Below are positions 11,081 to 22,109 of a stretch of 64,000 nucleotides of DNA, piece after piece (position 1 is the first letter of the stretch; every line of letters begins with the position of its first letter). The notes under the pieces are model-generated. The model saw nothing but the letters and a program-made list of their open reading frames with translations, had not been told where the DNA came from and searched no databases. The translations under genes were made by a program, and so were the position numbers. The stretch lies in the NCBI GenBank assembly GCA_030068145.1, contig JAPJBO010000153.1, forward strand, positions 62,001 to 126,000, written 5' to 3'. This stretch comes from Diplonema papillatum (lineage: Eukaryota; Euglenozoa; Diplonemea; Diplonemida; Diplonemidae).

Positions 11081-14000
11081 TTTTCTGCTCTCGTTTTTAA
11101 GTGGGCAAGGTGTCGTAGATGCGCTGATGGATTGTGCAGGTTAGAAAAGTGTGTTTTGGTGGTCTATCAAAATTCCTCACCTGAAAATGAAACCGGGTAA
11201 ACGTGCGTGTCGTTGGCAGTGTCATCGTGTACAGTGACGCTTCAGTCTGCTTGTCAGTAACGAAGAAAATGAGTTGACCCTTCCCTTTGTTATAGAGCTA
11301 AAGTAAGGTGCGAAAAGCGCGATCGCCATGGGAGTTCTACTCGTGCCTACGTATCTTGCGTCGGTCTGTACTAAGCCTAAGCACGCCTATGGTTGCTGCA
11401 GTCTCGACTTGAGATGAAAGAAGAACCGAGAAAGTAGACCCCTGGTGCGGACCTTGTCGTCAGGCCATTTCGTTCCTTTGCAGCAGATCCACAAGTGTGA
11501 AGAGGCTGCGGGAAACGAATCGAGCCGGGAGGGGAGAGAGGCGGGGGTAAAAGCAAAATCCGATGCACATTGTTCCTCTGGATGGTAAGTGCCAAGAAGC
11601 AACGTACCTCCGTGAGAGGGGTGTGGTTCAGAAAGAAACGGGAGAGATAGACGGAGAGAGCCATCATCACACGGTGAACTCCTAGACCCGACAGTCACAA
11701 GCCAATTCTCCTCTCCTATTGCTTCCGCACCCCCTTGCACTAGGTCGAAGCACCGAGGGATTTTAGAGTCTCCGGGTGACCTTCGTCTAATGGGCTCTCT
11801 TGTCGCGTATTTATGGTTCGCATTTTGACTGCGCTGAAGAAGTGTGTGAGTTTGTTGTGTTTTCGAAGAAATGGAAATGGACAACGAAATACGCGTCTTC
11901 CCCTCTCCTCCGAGATATAATGGTTGCACCAAGAAATACTCGAAGCTGGTGTCATATACACGACGATCCAGCATGCACTGTGTAAGCAGAACATTCACAC
12001 ACCACCTTGTTGAACGCTTGTGCCTGGCACCAAACCCAGATTCTCCTGTGTTTCGCGCGGGCTACAGCCTATGTTTCCTCCTCTGCAACTGGCCGCTTCG
12101 AGTGATTCTTAGGGTGTACACACAAAAATGAAACGAAGAAGAAAACGGAGCAATAAGCACGCTCTTCGGAACACAGAGCCTGCCGGGGGCTGGCTCGTGT
12201 GCGTGAAGAAGTGTGCTGAGAAGGCTCACACACACGCCGTGGGACGTGTGCTCGACCGGTGATTGTTTCCTGCTTCCAGCCGTTGTGCTGCATCGTTGCG
12301 TGATTAGTGTGGAGTAACTTGAAGACCGATTTCCCGCAGGAGGCGTAGATTGACCTGTTTTATCTGCATCTTATGAGCCGGTCCATCTGCTGATAGACTG
12401 TGATAGACAGCAGCAGGCAATTCGATGCACTTCCAGGAAACAAGGGTGGACTGGTCCATGATACTTGCTAGCGTTGGTTCGTATCTCGGTCAATTGGATC
12501 CACCTAGACCGCGGTTCGCAGGCCACGGGGTTGAATCGAGGTAGTGCGTATCTTTCAAATCCACACACTGAGCTTTGGCGTGGGAAGGCATAAGGGAACA
12601 ATGCAAGGGCCCGTAAGCGGTGGGGAGCAGCGGCAAAGTGTATCTGTTGGACAGACGCACGTTCTAGGGGGGGGTACACAGGGGTCGAATTGCTGAAGCT
12701 GGGTGCAAAGCAAGCCCATTGCCGCGTACAAAGGCCCAATCGCCTTTGCCTCGCGGCTTCCCACAGGATTCTCGCCGCGTAGTTAAAATACTCGAGGCGC
12801 CAGTGCCTGCACTCAAATCTTCGTGAAAACAACTAAGTGTAAATTCGAAAGAGAACGCTGGCAGCGTGTTTGGGAGGAGATTCGCTCAACGATCATGTTC
12901 ACTCACTGGCAACAGGCTAACTTCCCCCCGGCACGTACTAACAAAAGTCTAGAGGGGTAGTTTCGTATTCAGGTAAAATCTTGCCTCTCAGGTATGTTTG
13001 ATGCTAGCATCAAAGGGTGGGGAAGAAACCCTTCGGTTAGTGCTTGGGCAGATCCTGCCACCGGTGGGGAGGGACGGTACAACCAAGTCTTTGAGCCTGT
13101 TGACCACTTCCACCCCCACGGGTCCCAGGGTGCAGTGTCGGCGACCGAGCACATTTCCTTCCTTTGTATTTTCGCAACCGGCGGCCGCCTCGAGTACTTC
13201 CTACGAAGCAGGTGCTGCGTGGGTAACGAGGGAAAGAGAGAGGGAGAGAGACGAACAGAACAGAGCAACTTGAGACTGTCTGCGGGCTGCTGGAAGACAG
13301 GCAAACTGAAACGGTGGGTGGAGGCTTGCTTGGAGGCGTCTTCGCCGGAGGACGAGCGCGGTTAGTGGCTCGCGTGGAAAAACTGCGGGAAAGTAAATCG
13401 AGAAGGGGCGCTGAGAAATCCGGGAAATCCGCCTCTTCGAAGACCGGCCCGCTCAGTTGCTTGGCCGCGACAGTGAAAGTTGTGCCGTTTCTGGAGCCTT
13501 TTTTTGGAGTTGAAAGTACGCTTGACTTTTGTTAGAGTTTAGAGGACTCCTATTTGCAGAGTGTTTCTTGTGTTAATGTGCGGATTTCTGGAGTCTCAAG
13601 TTCGCCATTGCAGGATAGGTAGTCGAGACATACGCGCACGTGCACTTTCACTTCGGCTGGCGTGGCTGACCAAGGGACGTGATTGATGCGACCGACCGCC
13701 GACATCACATTCGTCAGCCGAACCTTTTCAGTGGGACTCCCACGCAACGTGATGGGCAAAGCGTTTGAGGCAGGTTTCGGTCTTCTCGGCAGAACCGGGG
13801 TGATGCAAAGAAGCATCGATAAAGGCCACTGGAACGGTGACTTTTTCTTTTTTTTTTTGACTGCGGGGTTCACAAATAAAATAGAAATAGAGGGTGCGCT
13901 TTTTTGTTTGCGTTGGCGGGATTGTCCTTGGACACGGTGAACCGGTGCCTCCCGGTGGTAGGGCACCACCCGGGGAAGGTTGAACACAAGCTTGAGGCTA

Positions 14001-14562
14001 ACCTGAGGCTGTGCACAAAGTAGAGGTTTAACACAAAAGCCGAACTGGACACACGATTGGGACTGTGCACAACCTCACGATTTTCGCGCCTGCGAAGCGC
14101 CAGCGTCCGGCCATTCTGCGGTGCGTGTCGCTGCCAGCGCAAACGCGTTTGTAGTTAGAAGTTGTTAGAAAACTTCAAGCTTTCGTTTTTGGCTAAAATG
14201 GAAAGTCGAGAAAAGTAGGGGGTCAGGGCCCTCCCCCCCAACTAAGATGTTTCCCCCGACCGGACGGCACGGTGCTATCAATGGCATGACTCGCTTCTTC
14301 TTCACCCCGGCAGAGGATTGGGTCGACGCACTGATAAAGCTCACGGTCGTCGGTGCCGATGAAGAAACGCCGACGGAGGGGAGTCTAAGGCGGTGGAGCG
14401 TTTTGCCGTTGGAAGGATCGTAGCGAGCGTCTTCTTGCTTACGACAGGGGTTGCCAGAGCGTCGGATGATTAGCATCGCGTTTTGTGCTATGGGGGGGCT
14501 ATCGGATATCGCGGTGACTGAGTACTCTTGACCCGCGTCTGCTGGCACACACGCGATTGAGC
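11081..14562. other. Intergenic region with repeats, no supported gene
   Basis: This lies upstream of Ycf45-like gene 1 and downstream of helicase-AAA gene 1. Frames up to about 200 codons (such as 11387-11998 and 12371-12832, minus) have compositional bias and no family match. The 12371-12832 frame is partly a dispersed repeat: 12690-12760 is an inverted relative of 59320-59400, and 12375-12440 resembles 23755-23840. The segment with the palindrome GATGCTAGCATCA at 13003-13015 recurs at 16186-16198. A minus-strand frame at 13550-13870 looks partly natural but I cannot support it. Confidence 0.45.
11751..11815. repeat. Dispersed 60-bp motif (AGTCTCCGGGTGACC family)
   Basis: Contains TTTTAGAGTCTCCGGGTGAC followed by ctaatgggctctc, matching the copies at 51640, 51900 and 59660. 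Confidence 0.65.
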
Positions 14563-17500
14563 CTAGTCGCATTCGTCCTCGCGCGAATCGATGAAGTTGT
14601 CGAAGACTTCTTCTAGCACGTAATTCGGGAGCACGTCTCGATCCAACTGCGCCAGCGCCTCGCCGCACCGCGTCGCAAACGCGAACACGTCCGTTTGCGA
14701 CCACGACGGCAGTTTCAAGCACCTCTTGATCCCGTCACTCAAAGCGTCGTCCGCGCCGGGCTCCAATCCCACGCGTTCATCCCCGAGCTTTCGCTTCAGC
14801 AACTTGCAGCAGGCTTCGGCTGAAGGATGGCCGGCAGTGGTGGATGGGGGGCTGGACAGATTTCGCGCAACGTGAATCACCGCGGGACGGTACGTGGGAT
14901 CGAAGTCCGGGTACGTCAGCAGGCATGGGTCGGATTTGGTTGATGCTCCCTCACGCTCCTCGCGCTTCAGCCGCGCAGACTGACGAACGCACGCCTCTGA
15001 GACGCTGTGGCGCACTGCATCCGCGTTTCCGAAATTCGGGAGCAGCCGTTGCTTTCCGAGAACTTCACGGACCACCCGCAGCATGTCCTCGTGTGGCATC
15101 GCCAGCTTCTTGCTCAGCAGGGCCTGCTTCAGGATCTTGAACAGGTCGTCGTCGCTGAAGTCTTCGAACTCCCACGCATCGGTGAACTGGAACCGGCGCT
15201 GGAAGCCCGGGTTTGTGGTTTTGATCATCGCCGCCATTTCTTTCGTGTACCCCAGCAGCACCACCGCGCGATCCTCCGAGCCCGTCCCGCCGCTTATCTT
15301 CTCGACCATTGTGTTGATCACTTCCTCGCGGTACGGGCACGTGCTGTTGAACCCTGTCTTCGGGTTGAGCCCGTACGCCTCGTCGATGACCAGCACCCCG
15401 CCCTTCGCGGCTTCCAGGATGCGGCTCGTCTTCTCCCCGGATTCGCCGGGGGCCGTCCCGAGGAAGTCGGTTGCAGTTTTGAGGTGCACGTCTCCCTTGC
15501 TGAGCACGCCGGCCTCCTTCAGCATCTTCGCGTACAGTTCCGCGACTGCTTTCTTCCCCGTGCCCGGGTTGCCGGCGAACACGCGGTTGAGGGAGATGGT
15601 TCGAAGTGGCTTCAGGTCTTCTTCCAGCTTCAGGTTCCCTTCGAACACGTCGAGCATCCCGTCTACGGCGTCTTTGACTTTGATCAAGCCGACCATTGCG
15701 TGCAGCTGCTTGTACGGCTCAGACCTGCGCACCGAGAACGCGGCGACGCCGAGGATGTCGCTTTTCGCGAGCATCCGCAGCATCCGGCCGGTGCGCTCTT
15801 CCCGGGCCATCCGCGCCGCATGCCGGCTGCACATCTGCCGGTACAATCTGCGCATGGCGTTCGCGTTGTCGAAGCCGTGGCCTCGCTGCCTTCCGATCCT
15901 TCGCACGGCCAATTCGACGTACCTGTGTGAACGCGTGGGTCATTCGAACCATATTGCAGCACCAGAACTATCAAGAGCACTACGGGTATGCTCCGAGTTG
16001 TTGATTGGAGCCGTGCTTAAAGAGTCTCTGGGTTGGCCGTAGTAGAGACTGCTGCTTTTTATCCCTTCCTTCTTTGGGATGCTGCCGTGACAAATCGAGC
16101 TTCTTCGCACATGCGGAGGAATCCATCCCAGGGGGGGAAATCTTAGTTTAATGTTTAGGCAGAGCACTGCCTCTCATACATGATTGATGCTAGCATCAAC
16201 CGTCTTCTTCGAGGAAGATGTTGTCTAGGAAAGGGATGCAAAAATAATAAAAGGTAAAAAGGGGAGTGTACGGCTCCCAAAAATGGGGTATGGAACCTTG
16301 AGGGACTAGCCCCCTGTATTTTTACACCGCGGTGTTGTGTACCTCATTTTTCGGTCAGGTTTCGCTCTTGAACGCAGACCAATCCAAACGAGGGGGAACT
16401 GGGAGTGCAGAAAATACCTTGGTTCCTGGACCGTGAATCGCGGTAGGTTATCGTCGGAACAGACGTCTTCGCGCATGTAGCCCTGCAGGATCTCGAGGAG
16501 CTCGTCGTCGGTGTAGTCTTCGAACACGCATTTCGCGGGGAAAAGCGGGGGCAGGCGCCCGTCGCAGGCCAAACGCTCGTCGAGCGGTTGGTCGTAGCCA
16601 GCGAAGACGACTGTCAACTTGCCGACGTGGGCCTTCATCTTGGCCAGGAGGATGTCGAGGGCCCGCATTTCCAGCGGGTTCTCGAACAAAACGCTCGCTT
16701 CGTCGACGAAGAGGACACCGCCGCTGGCCAGCTTCTGCAAGTTGCGCAACCAAAGAGTGGCCCCCAGGGTGCCGGAAGTTGCCAGGCTCGCGCCGCTGGT
16801 TTCGATGAAGTTGCCAGCATCGGCAAACACCTTTGCCTGCTGGAGTGCCTTGCAGTACAGCCGCGCGACGGCGGACTTCGGGGTGCCCAGGTTGCCCGTG
16901 AAGAGGACGCTGTGCTGCGTCGACCTCGCGCCCGCGCGCTTGATCTTGAGCAGGCGATCGTAGAAGAACTGCTTCACTTTCCTCAGCCCGGGCATCGCCA
17001 CGAGCTCCGCGAATGCTTGGTTCCCCGCCGCTGCTTCGTCCCACCTCTGCTCGTCCAGACGCCGCTCGCTGTCTTCTGGTGAACACTTCGGGAGGTCGTT
17101 GGCGAGGTTCTTCGCGAGCGAGAGGCAGGCTTGCTTGAGGGTGACCGGGGGCGCGTTGTCGTAGTGTTCGCAGGTGGTCGCCTCGCACACGCGGCTCCCC
17201 GGCTTGGCCACGTCGAACACAGCGCTGACGACGTCGTCAGCGCTGTGTTCGACGTGGCCGAGCCGCAAGGTCGCCACGAGGACAACGCCGCAAAGCAGCT
17301 TGTGCGCGAGCGTTTGGCTGCCCTGTGCGAAGTCCTCAAACCCGCTCCGCAGCGCGAGCACCAGGGACAGGTACCCCGTCCTCTCCGCCGCCTCGACCGC
17401 CGGCAGCAGGCACCCGGCCCCACCGCCGCCACCGGCGCGCTCCCGGCAGTACCTGCGCAGGAACCGGTGCGTCGGGTTTTCGTCGCCGGCGGGCACCGCG

Positions 17501-20500
17501 TCGAACAGATCGACGAGGCGGCCGCGGCCCGCCAAGTGCTCCCGCAGGGCCCGCGCCGCCTCCGGCGCCATGCTTTCGACCGGGCCCCGCGCGAGCACCG
17601 CGCTTGCCATGCCTTGCCACCCGAACACAGCGTCGAGGCGGGCGGGCGTAGCCGCGAGTGTGTGCAGGTCGAGCTTGCGTTGCACAAGGCACGACCGCAC
17701 ATGGTCCCGGTCCCCCTGCAGCGCCGCCGCCGCGGCCGCGGCCTCCGACGCCGCCTCGACCGCGGCGGCCGCCTGCTGCTTGCACTCGGTTGCGATGCGG
17801 GCTGTTTCTTCGGCGTTTTCATCGAGCAGCTTCTCTCTTTGGGCGACGACTTCCTGCACCTCGCGATTCGACGAGAACGGGTTTTCGCGGAGTGCCGCGA
17901 GTTGGCTGTCTGCCTTGTCGGATGCCTTTTTGGTCCGCTGTACCAACGCGGCCACCCGTCGTGTTTTGTTTTTCTCGATGGTGTCGATCTTTATGCATGT
18001 TGGGCACTTCTTCACCCCCTTTTCACAGCAGATTACCACGTTGAAATGCCGGCGGGCGCAGATTCTCGCGACTGTTGTAGTGCACTGGACGTGCTTGTGC
18101 GGCGGGTACGTGTGGCAGGACAATGGGCACGGGTGGTTGCAGGGCAGGAGCTCTCCGCACGGCTTCGTGCAGCCGCCGTTCGGGACGTGCTTGAAGTCGG
18201 CCTCGGTGCAGAGGAGCTTTTTGGTGTTGTGCTTGATGCACTGCGAAGGGAAGCCTTTGTACACGTGCGCGCCCGCCCGGAGGATGAGCGCAAGGTCAGC
18301 CCAGACCGAGGACTTCGCTGTGAGGGTTGTTAGGGACCCTAGCACGACGAGGGCGCACCGAGCACGCGACAGCATAACGTTGACTCGCTCTGCTTGCTTG
18401 ACGAACCCGGTGTCTCCTCTCGTGTTGCACCGCACGAGCGACAGGATTATAATACCTGCCTCCTCGCCTTGGAAGTTGTCCACCGTAGACACACGGATGC
18501 ACCGGTCTTCCACGGGCGCTTCGTCTCCTTCGTCGTCTTCTTCCGTTTCGTCGTCGCTGTCCAACGCGTCTTGGTCGCGTTCAGACAGCTCCACCTGCCA
18601 CTTCAACTTCTTCTGAATGTAGGCGCGAATCTCCCGCAGCTGGCCGAGGTACGTTGTCAGCACCACGGGCTTCTTGTCGCCCGTGTACCCAAGGTTGAGG
18701 AAGTACTGCAAGATCTGGACGACCATCTTCACTTCGAACTCGTTCACGTGCGACCTGCTGTCGACGGACGTGGTCGACCCTCCGCTGTTTTCGGGTGAGT
18801 TGTGGTCGATGAATATGAGGTTCTGCTGGATGCCGTCCGGGATGGGACGGTGCGCAGGGTTGCTGGTGTTAGGTCCGTCGATGTACCGGGGGTACGTTGG
18901 GCGGACCAATTTCGAGAGCTCAGGGCGCATGCGGTGTTGCTGCTCGAGGGTGACGTAGGGGCAGCCTTCGATGACAAGTCGCTCGAACAGCGACATGTTC
19001 AGCTGGTGGGGGCCCCCGCTCTCGACGGTGAGCTCGTACGACTCCACCTTGGGCCTGAGTTGCTTGTGGTCTCCGATCAGGACCACCCTTTGGAGCTCCG
19101 AGGAAAGCATGGACAGCACCGCGCTGCACTCCAAAGTCTCCGCCGCTTCTTCCAAGAACACCGATGTGACCCCGTCCAGCAGCTCTTTGTTGTCCGCCAA
19201 AAACGTCGTCGTGCAGCCGAAGACCCTCCGGCTGTCGAGGATTTTCCTTTTGTCCAAGTCACCGAGTTTCCGGCGCTTGGCCGCGAGAGCACGAGCCTCG
19301 GCCACTGTTTCGAACAGGGATTCCCTTGTCTCGTCTAATTTGAGCCACTCGTTCAGTTGGCTGCGCCTGTCGGCTTTCTCGAGGTTCCACGGGAACGGAT
19401 CCCAGCTCAAAACCCGCCCGCCGCCGTCTTTGCTGCGGCCTCTCAGCCACGCGTTGAACTGGTCGGACGGCTTTGCTGGCGAATTGTTCTCCCCGACGAT
19501 CTCGTATCCGTGCTTGTCCTTCGTTCGGGTCTTCAGCTCGGCGAGGACCCCGTGCAACCCTGCCTTGTTCAGTGCGTTCGCCACGTGCGCCCACTTCGGC
19601 GTGGCATGAAGCACGGCTCGGAACTCTTGGATGTCGGCGGACAGACGGTCTTGGTCCTCGCACAGGACCGCGAAGGCGCGGTTTATGGCAGGATTCCTGC
19701 CGAGCTCCCCCGCGAGCTCCCACAACTGCGTCGGGTGCAGCGTTTCGCTCTTGCAGCCGGAACCGAGGCGGACCATATCTTCCAGGGGGATACCCCGCTT
19801 GACGTGCAAGCTCTCCATGAACTGGTCCACGGTGTGGTTGGTGTACGCGACGAGCAGGATCTTCTCGTCGGGTGTGTTCCACAGGAGCTTGACGGCGTGC
19901 GTGCCGACGTGCGTTTTACCGGTACCGGGAGGTCCGTGGATGATGCTGATCGGCCTTTCCATAATCATCCGCAGAGCCTTGAGCTGAGGGTAGTCCATCT
20001 GGCCGTGCAGGCCCGGAATCATGCGGAGGAAACTGTCGGTTTCGTCCCAAGGGATCGTGCGGTCGAAGTCTGCGTCGAGGATGTAGTCCTCGACCGGGAC
20101 GTCCTCCATGGTCTTGAGGAGGCGAAGCATCGGCGGGTAGCTGAACAAACAGCCGCCCAGCTGCACCATCACCAGCGGGTGGCTGCGCTGCATGAGATCG
20201 CAGGCGGAGTCCACGTCCCAAAACATGACTCCGAGCCGGGGCTGCTGCGAGGCCAGCAGCGCCACGGATCTGCCGGACCGGACGATCTCGGCGAGGGCCA
20301 CGACGGTGTTGTCGGCGATGAACGCGACGATGCACGATTCGGCGAGCAGCTTCTGCGAGTTCTCGAGGAGCTCCTTCCGCTTCTTCTGGGAAGCGGCGCC
20401 CAGCTGGCTCTGCCGCTTGTAGCCGAACTGCACCACGAAGAAGGTGTCCTTCACGTTCCGGCCGAAGGCGCTGGGGCACGTCGGCGTGTGCAGCGTCTCG

Positions 20501-21267
20501 ATTCTCGCGTTGACGAACTGGTGCTTCTCGGCGTGGACTGCGTCGCGGTCTCTTCGGTTCGGGTTCCGCAGCACGTCGAGGTGCACCTTCAAGTCGTCCC
20601 GGAGAGGTGCGATCATGTCTTCCCGGATGAGCCGGAACTGACGGTTGAGGTATTCCTCAGCGTATGCAGTGCCCGCGTCGGGTTTTGGAGGCAGCTCAGG
20701 CGCGCACAGCAGCTCTGAAAACTCGGGCATCACCGAACAGTACCGAAACGGCAGCCTCTGGTTCTCGGGCAGGAACGCCTGCACGAGCGGGTGGTCGTCT
20801 CCGAATTCCTCCTCGAGCGTCGCTTCGTCCAGCATCCACACAATCTGTTGCTGGAGGTGTGTCTGCAGCGCCGTGTTCAGCACGCTTTCTTGGAACTCCT
20901 CGTCCTCGAACAACCTAACGAACAGCTTGCGCTTGCTGACCGATGTCACCGAAGTAACATCGTCTACGAAGCCTTGGAGGAACTGGTGGAGAAGATGCTG
21001 GTAGCCTGGTTGGGAAATCAAGAGCACGCAGGTGTCAACGAAGCACGATTGCCCGTTGGTGCTGTCTGCGAGGATCGTGAGCGAGAGCCACAGGTCCTCC
21101 TTGCCCATCGCCTCGACCACAGCGCACGCCTCGCTGACGGTGGTGACCCCGGCGGAAGCCAGATCCCGCAGGTACTTCTTGTTCCATTTTCCGCCTTTCC
21201 TTCCACCGCCGCCTTTACTACCTCCGCCTTTAGCTCCCTTTTTGCCTGCTCCCTTACCTTTGCCCAT
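14563..21267 (-). CDS. ZNFX1-like helicase fused to CbxX/CfqX AAA+ domains, gene 1 (degenerate AAA+ copy, 2 exons)
   Basis: Exon 1 is 21267-16418 and exon 2 is 15922-14563. GTATTT donor and CACAG acceptor join in phase through a split Arg (QEPR-YVELAVRRIG), giving about 2,069 aa. I chose the start MGKGKGAGKKG (21267) by comparison with the paralogue; an in-frame ATG lies upstream at 21414. In order: Gly/Lys-rich N-terminus; SF1 UPF1-like helicase (HGPPGTGKT near residue 445, FLEEAAE, GDHKQLRP, VDNFQGEEAG, NVMLSRAR, all intact); NF-X1-type Cys-rich fingers (CTKPCGELLPCNHPCPLSCH); Ala-rich coiled coil; then CbxX-like modules. Module 1 has GNLGTPKSA for Walker A and PLF in place of the SRF arginine finger. 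Module 2 has GNPGTGKKA. Module 3 has lost about 160 residues covering its whole ATPase core. The C-terminal tail is also absent. ZNFX1 relatives are RNA helicases in RNA silencing and antiviral defence. Here an active helicase with inactive AAA+ modules is inferred. Confidence 0.85.
15923..16417 (-). other. Intron of helicase-AAA gene 1
   Basis: A 495-bp intron, GTATTT...CACAG. It holds a palindromic GATGCTAGCATCA block (16186-16198) whose flanks are shared with 12979-13016, and A/T-rich sequence. Frames running through it end soon after the donor. Confidence 0.75.
17206..17259. repeat. 54-bp perfect palindrome inside coding exon
   Basis: The sequence from GGCCACGTCGAACACAGCGC to GCGCTGTGTTCGACGTGGCC is its own reverse complement over 54 bp with no loop (arms of 27 bp, centre between 17232 and 17233). 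It is in frame within exon 1 of helicase-AAA gene 1, between the coiled coil and the first AAA+ module. The paralogue at the matching place (near 29990) has no such palindrome. Confidence 0.95.
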
Positions 21268-21539
21268 GCTGGCGGAGGCAAGCAGCTTGCCTACAGCGAG
21301 GCGTCGTAGATTTCGAGCGTTATTTCTAGCGTTATTTCTCTGGGTCGTATCTTGGGGAATATGGCCTGTTTTGAAAATAATATTCTCCTCCTTGGTGTGC
21401 GTCTCGTGCTGCAATTAGCTCTGGTCTCAGTGCCGCTGCGTAAAAGGGTAAGTAGAAACGAACCAATTGTAAATGATGTTCGTGTAGCAAGAGCGTGAGC
21501 GGTTGTGTGAAGGAGCGAGAGGCCCTGTTTCACAGTTAG

Positions 21540-22109
21540 CTATTTATTCGCCGAGAGAAAATTTGTTTTCTTGCACGAGAGTTTTCCAGATTGCCACGAG
21601 AGTCCGTAGTAAACAACTTCTCGAGGCAATAAGATAGCTTTACTGTCTGTCAGCTGACTTTGATACACTGCGAGTGGTGTACGTGATGCTGTAAACCCCA
21701 GAGGGCGATGCTTGCCATAGCTGGCATCGAAGCACCTGACACTGGCAGAGAAGTTGACGGCGGTCCGTTCCAAGCAACGTCCCTGCAACATGGGTGGCTG
21801 CCTTCGACGTGTAGTCGATGATATTCCTGGGCTGTCTTTGTGGTCCACCCAGGAAAGGCTTGCAACTCCGGCAGGACCGCCCCCCTTCACTGAGATGGCA
21901 GCAGCCGATCTTCTCAGTGCCTGGCCGGTGTGTGTCTCGATGTGGTCAAGCTTGTAGTGTTTCGCCAGCTGTTGGGTACCGTGCTCATGCCGTTTCTCGT
22001 ACTTGGCCTGGCTTGCCATGCTCAGAAGCTCGTCCTCACTCGTTTTGGCAGCCATGGAAGCGACATCCTTCTCCGTTTTTGGGCCATGGTTTTGCACTGG
22101 GAAACTCAA
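21540..22109 (-). CDS. Hypothetical protein (weakly supported)
   Basis: A single 189-codon frame begins MSFPVQNHGPKTEKDVASM and is followed by a polar, Lys/Glu/His-rich region (SEDELLSMASQAKYEKRHEH). It lies on the same strand, upstream of helicase-AAA gene 1. The first 70 residues look like natural protein; the rest is less convincing and may run past an unrecognised splice site. I recognise no domain. It might be an upstream exon of the helicase gene, but nothing in the sequence requires this. Confidence 0.3.
   Translation of the reverse strand: MSFPVQNHGPKTEKDVASMAAKTSEDELLSMASQAKYEKRHEHGTQQLAKHYKLDHIETHTGQALRRSAAAISVKGGGPAGVASLSWVDHKDSPGISSTTRRRQPPMLQGRCLERTAVNFSASVRCFDASYGKHRPLGFTASRTPLAVYQSQLTDSKAILLPREVVYYGLSWQSGKLSCKKTNFLSANK

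Noticed and set aside
11387..11998. 203-codon minus-strand frame
   Set aside because: Biased Ser/Arg/Leu composition, contains a dispersed repeat (11751-11815), overlapping frames equally open, no family match.
12371..12832. 153-codon minus-strand frame with CTRQWACFAPSFSNS
   Set aside because: The same peptide appears, in a different context, from an inverted repeat copy near 59330, so the similarity is repeat DNA rather than a gene.
15007..15930. 307-codon plus-strand frame opposite helicase-AAA exon 2
   Set aside because: The minus strand encodes clear CbxX motifs; the plus frame is a GC-driven shadow with no family match. The same holds for the long plus frames at 17131-18616, 19357-20718 and 27436-28460.
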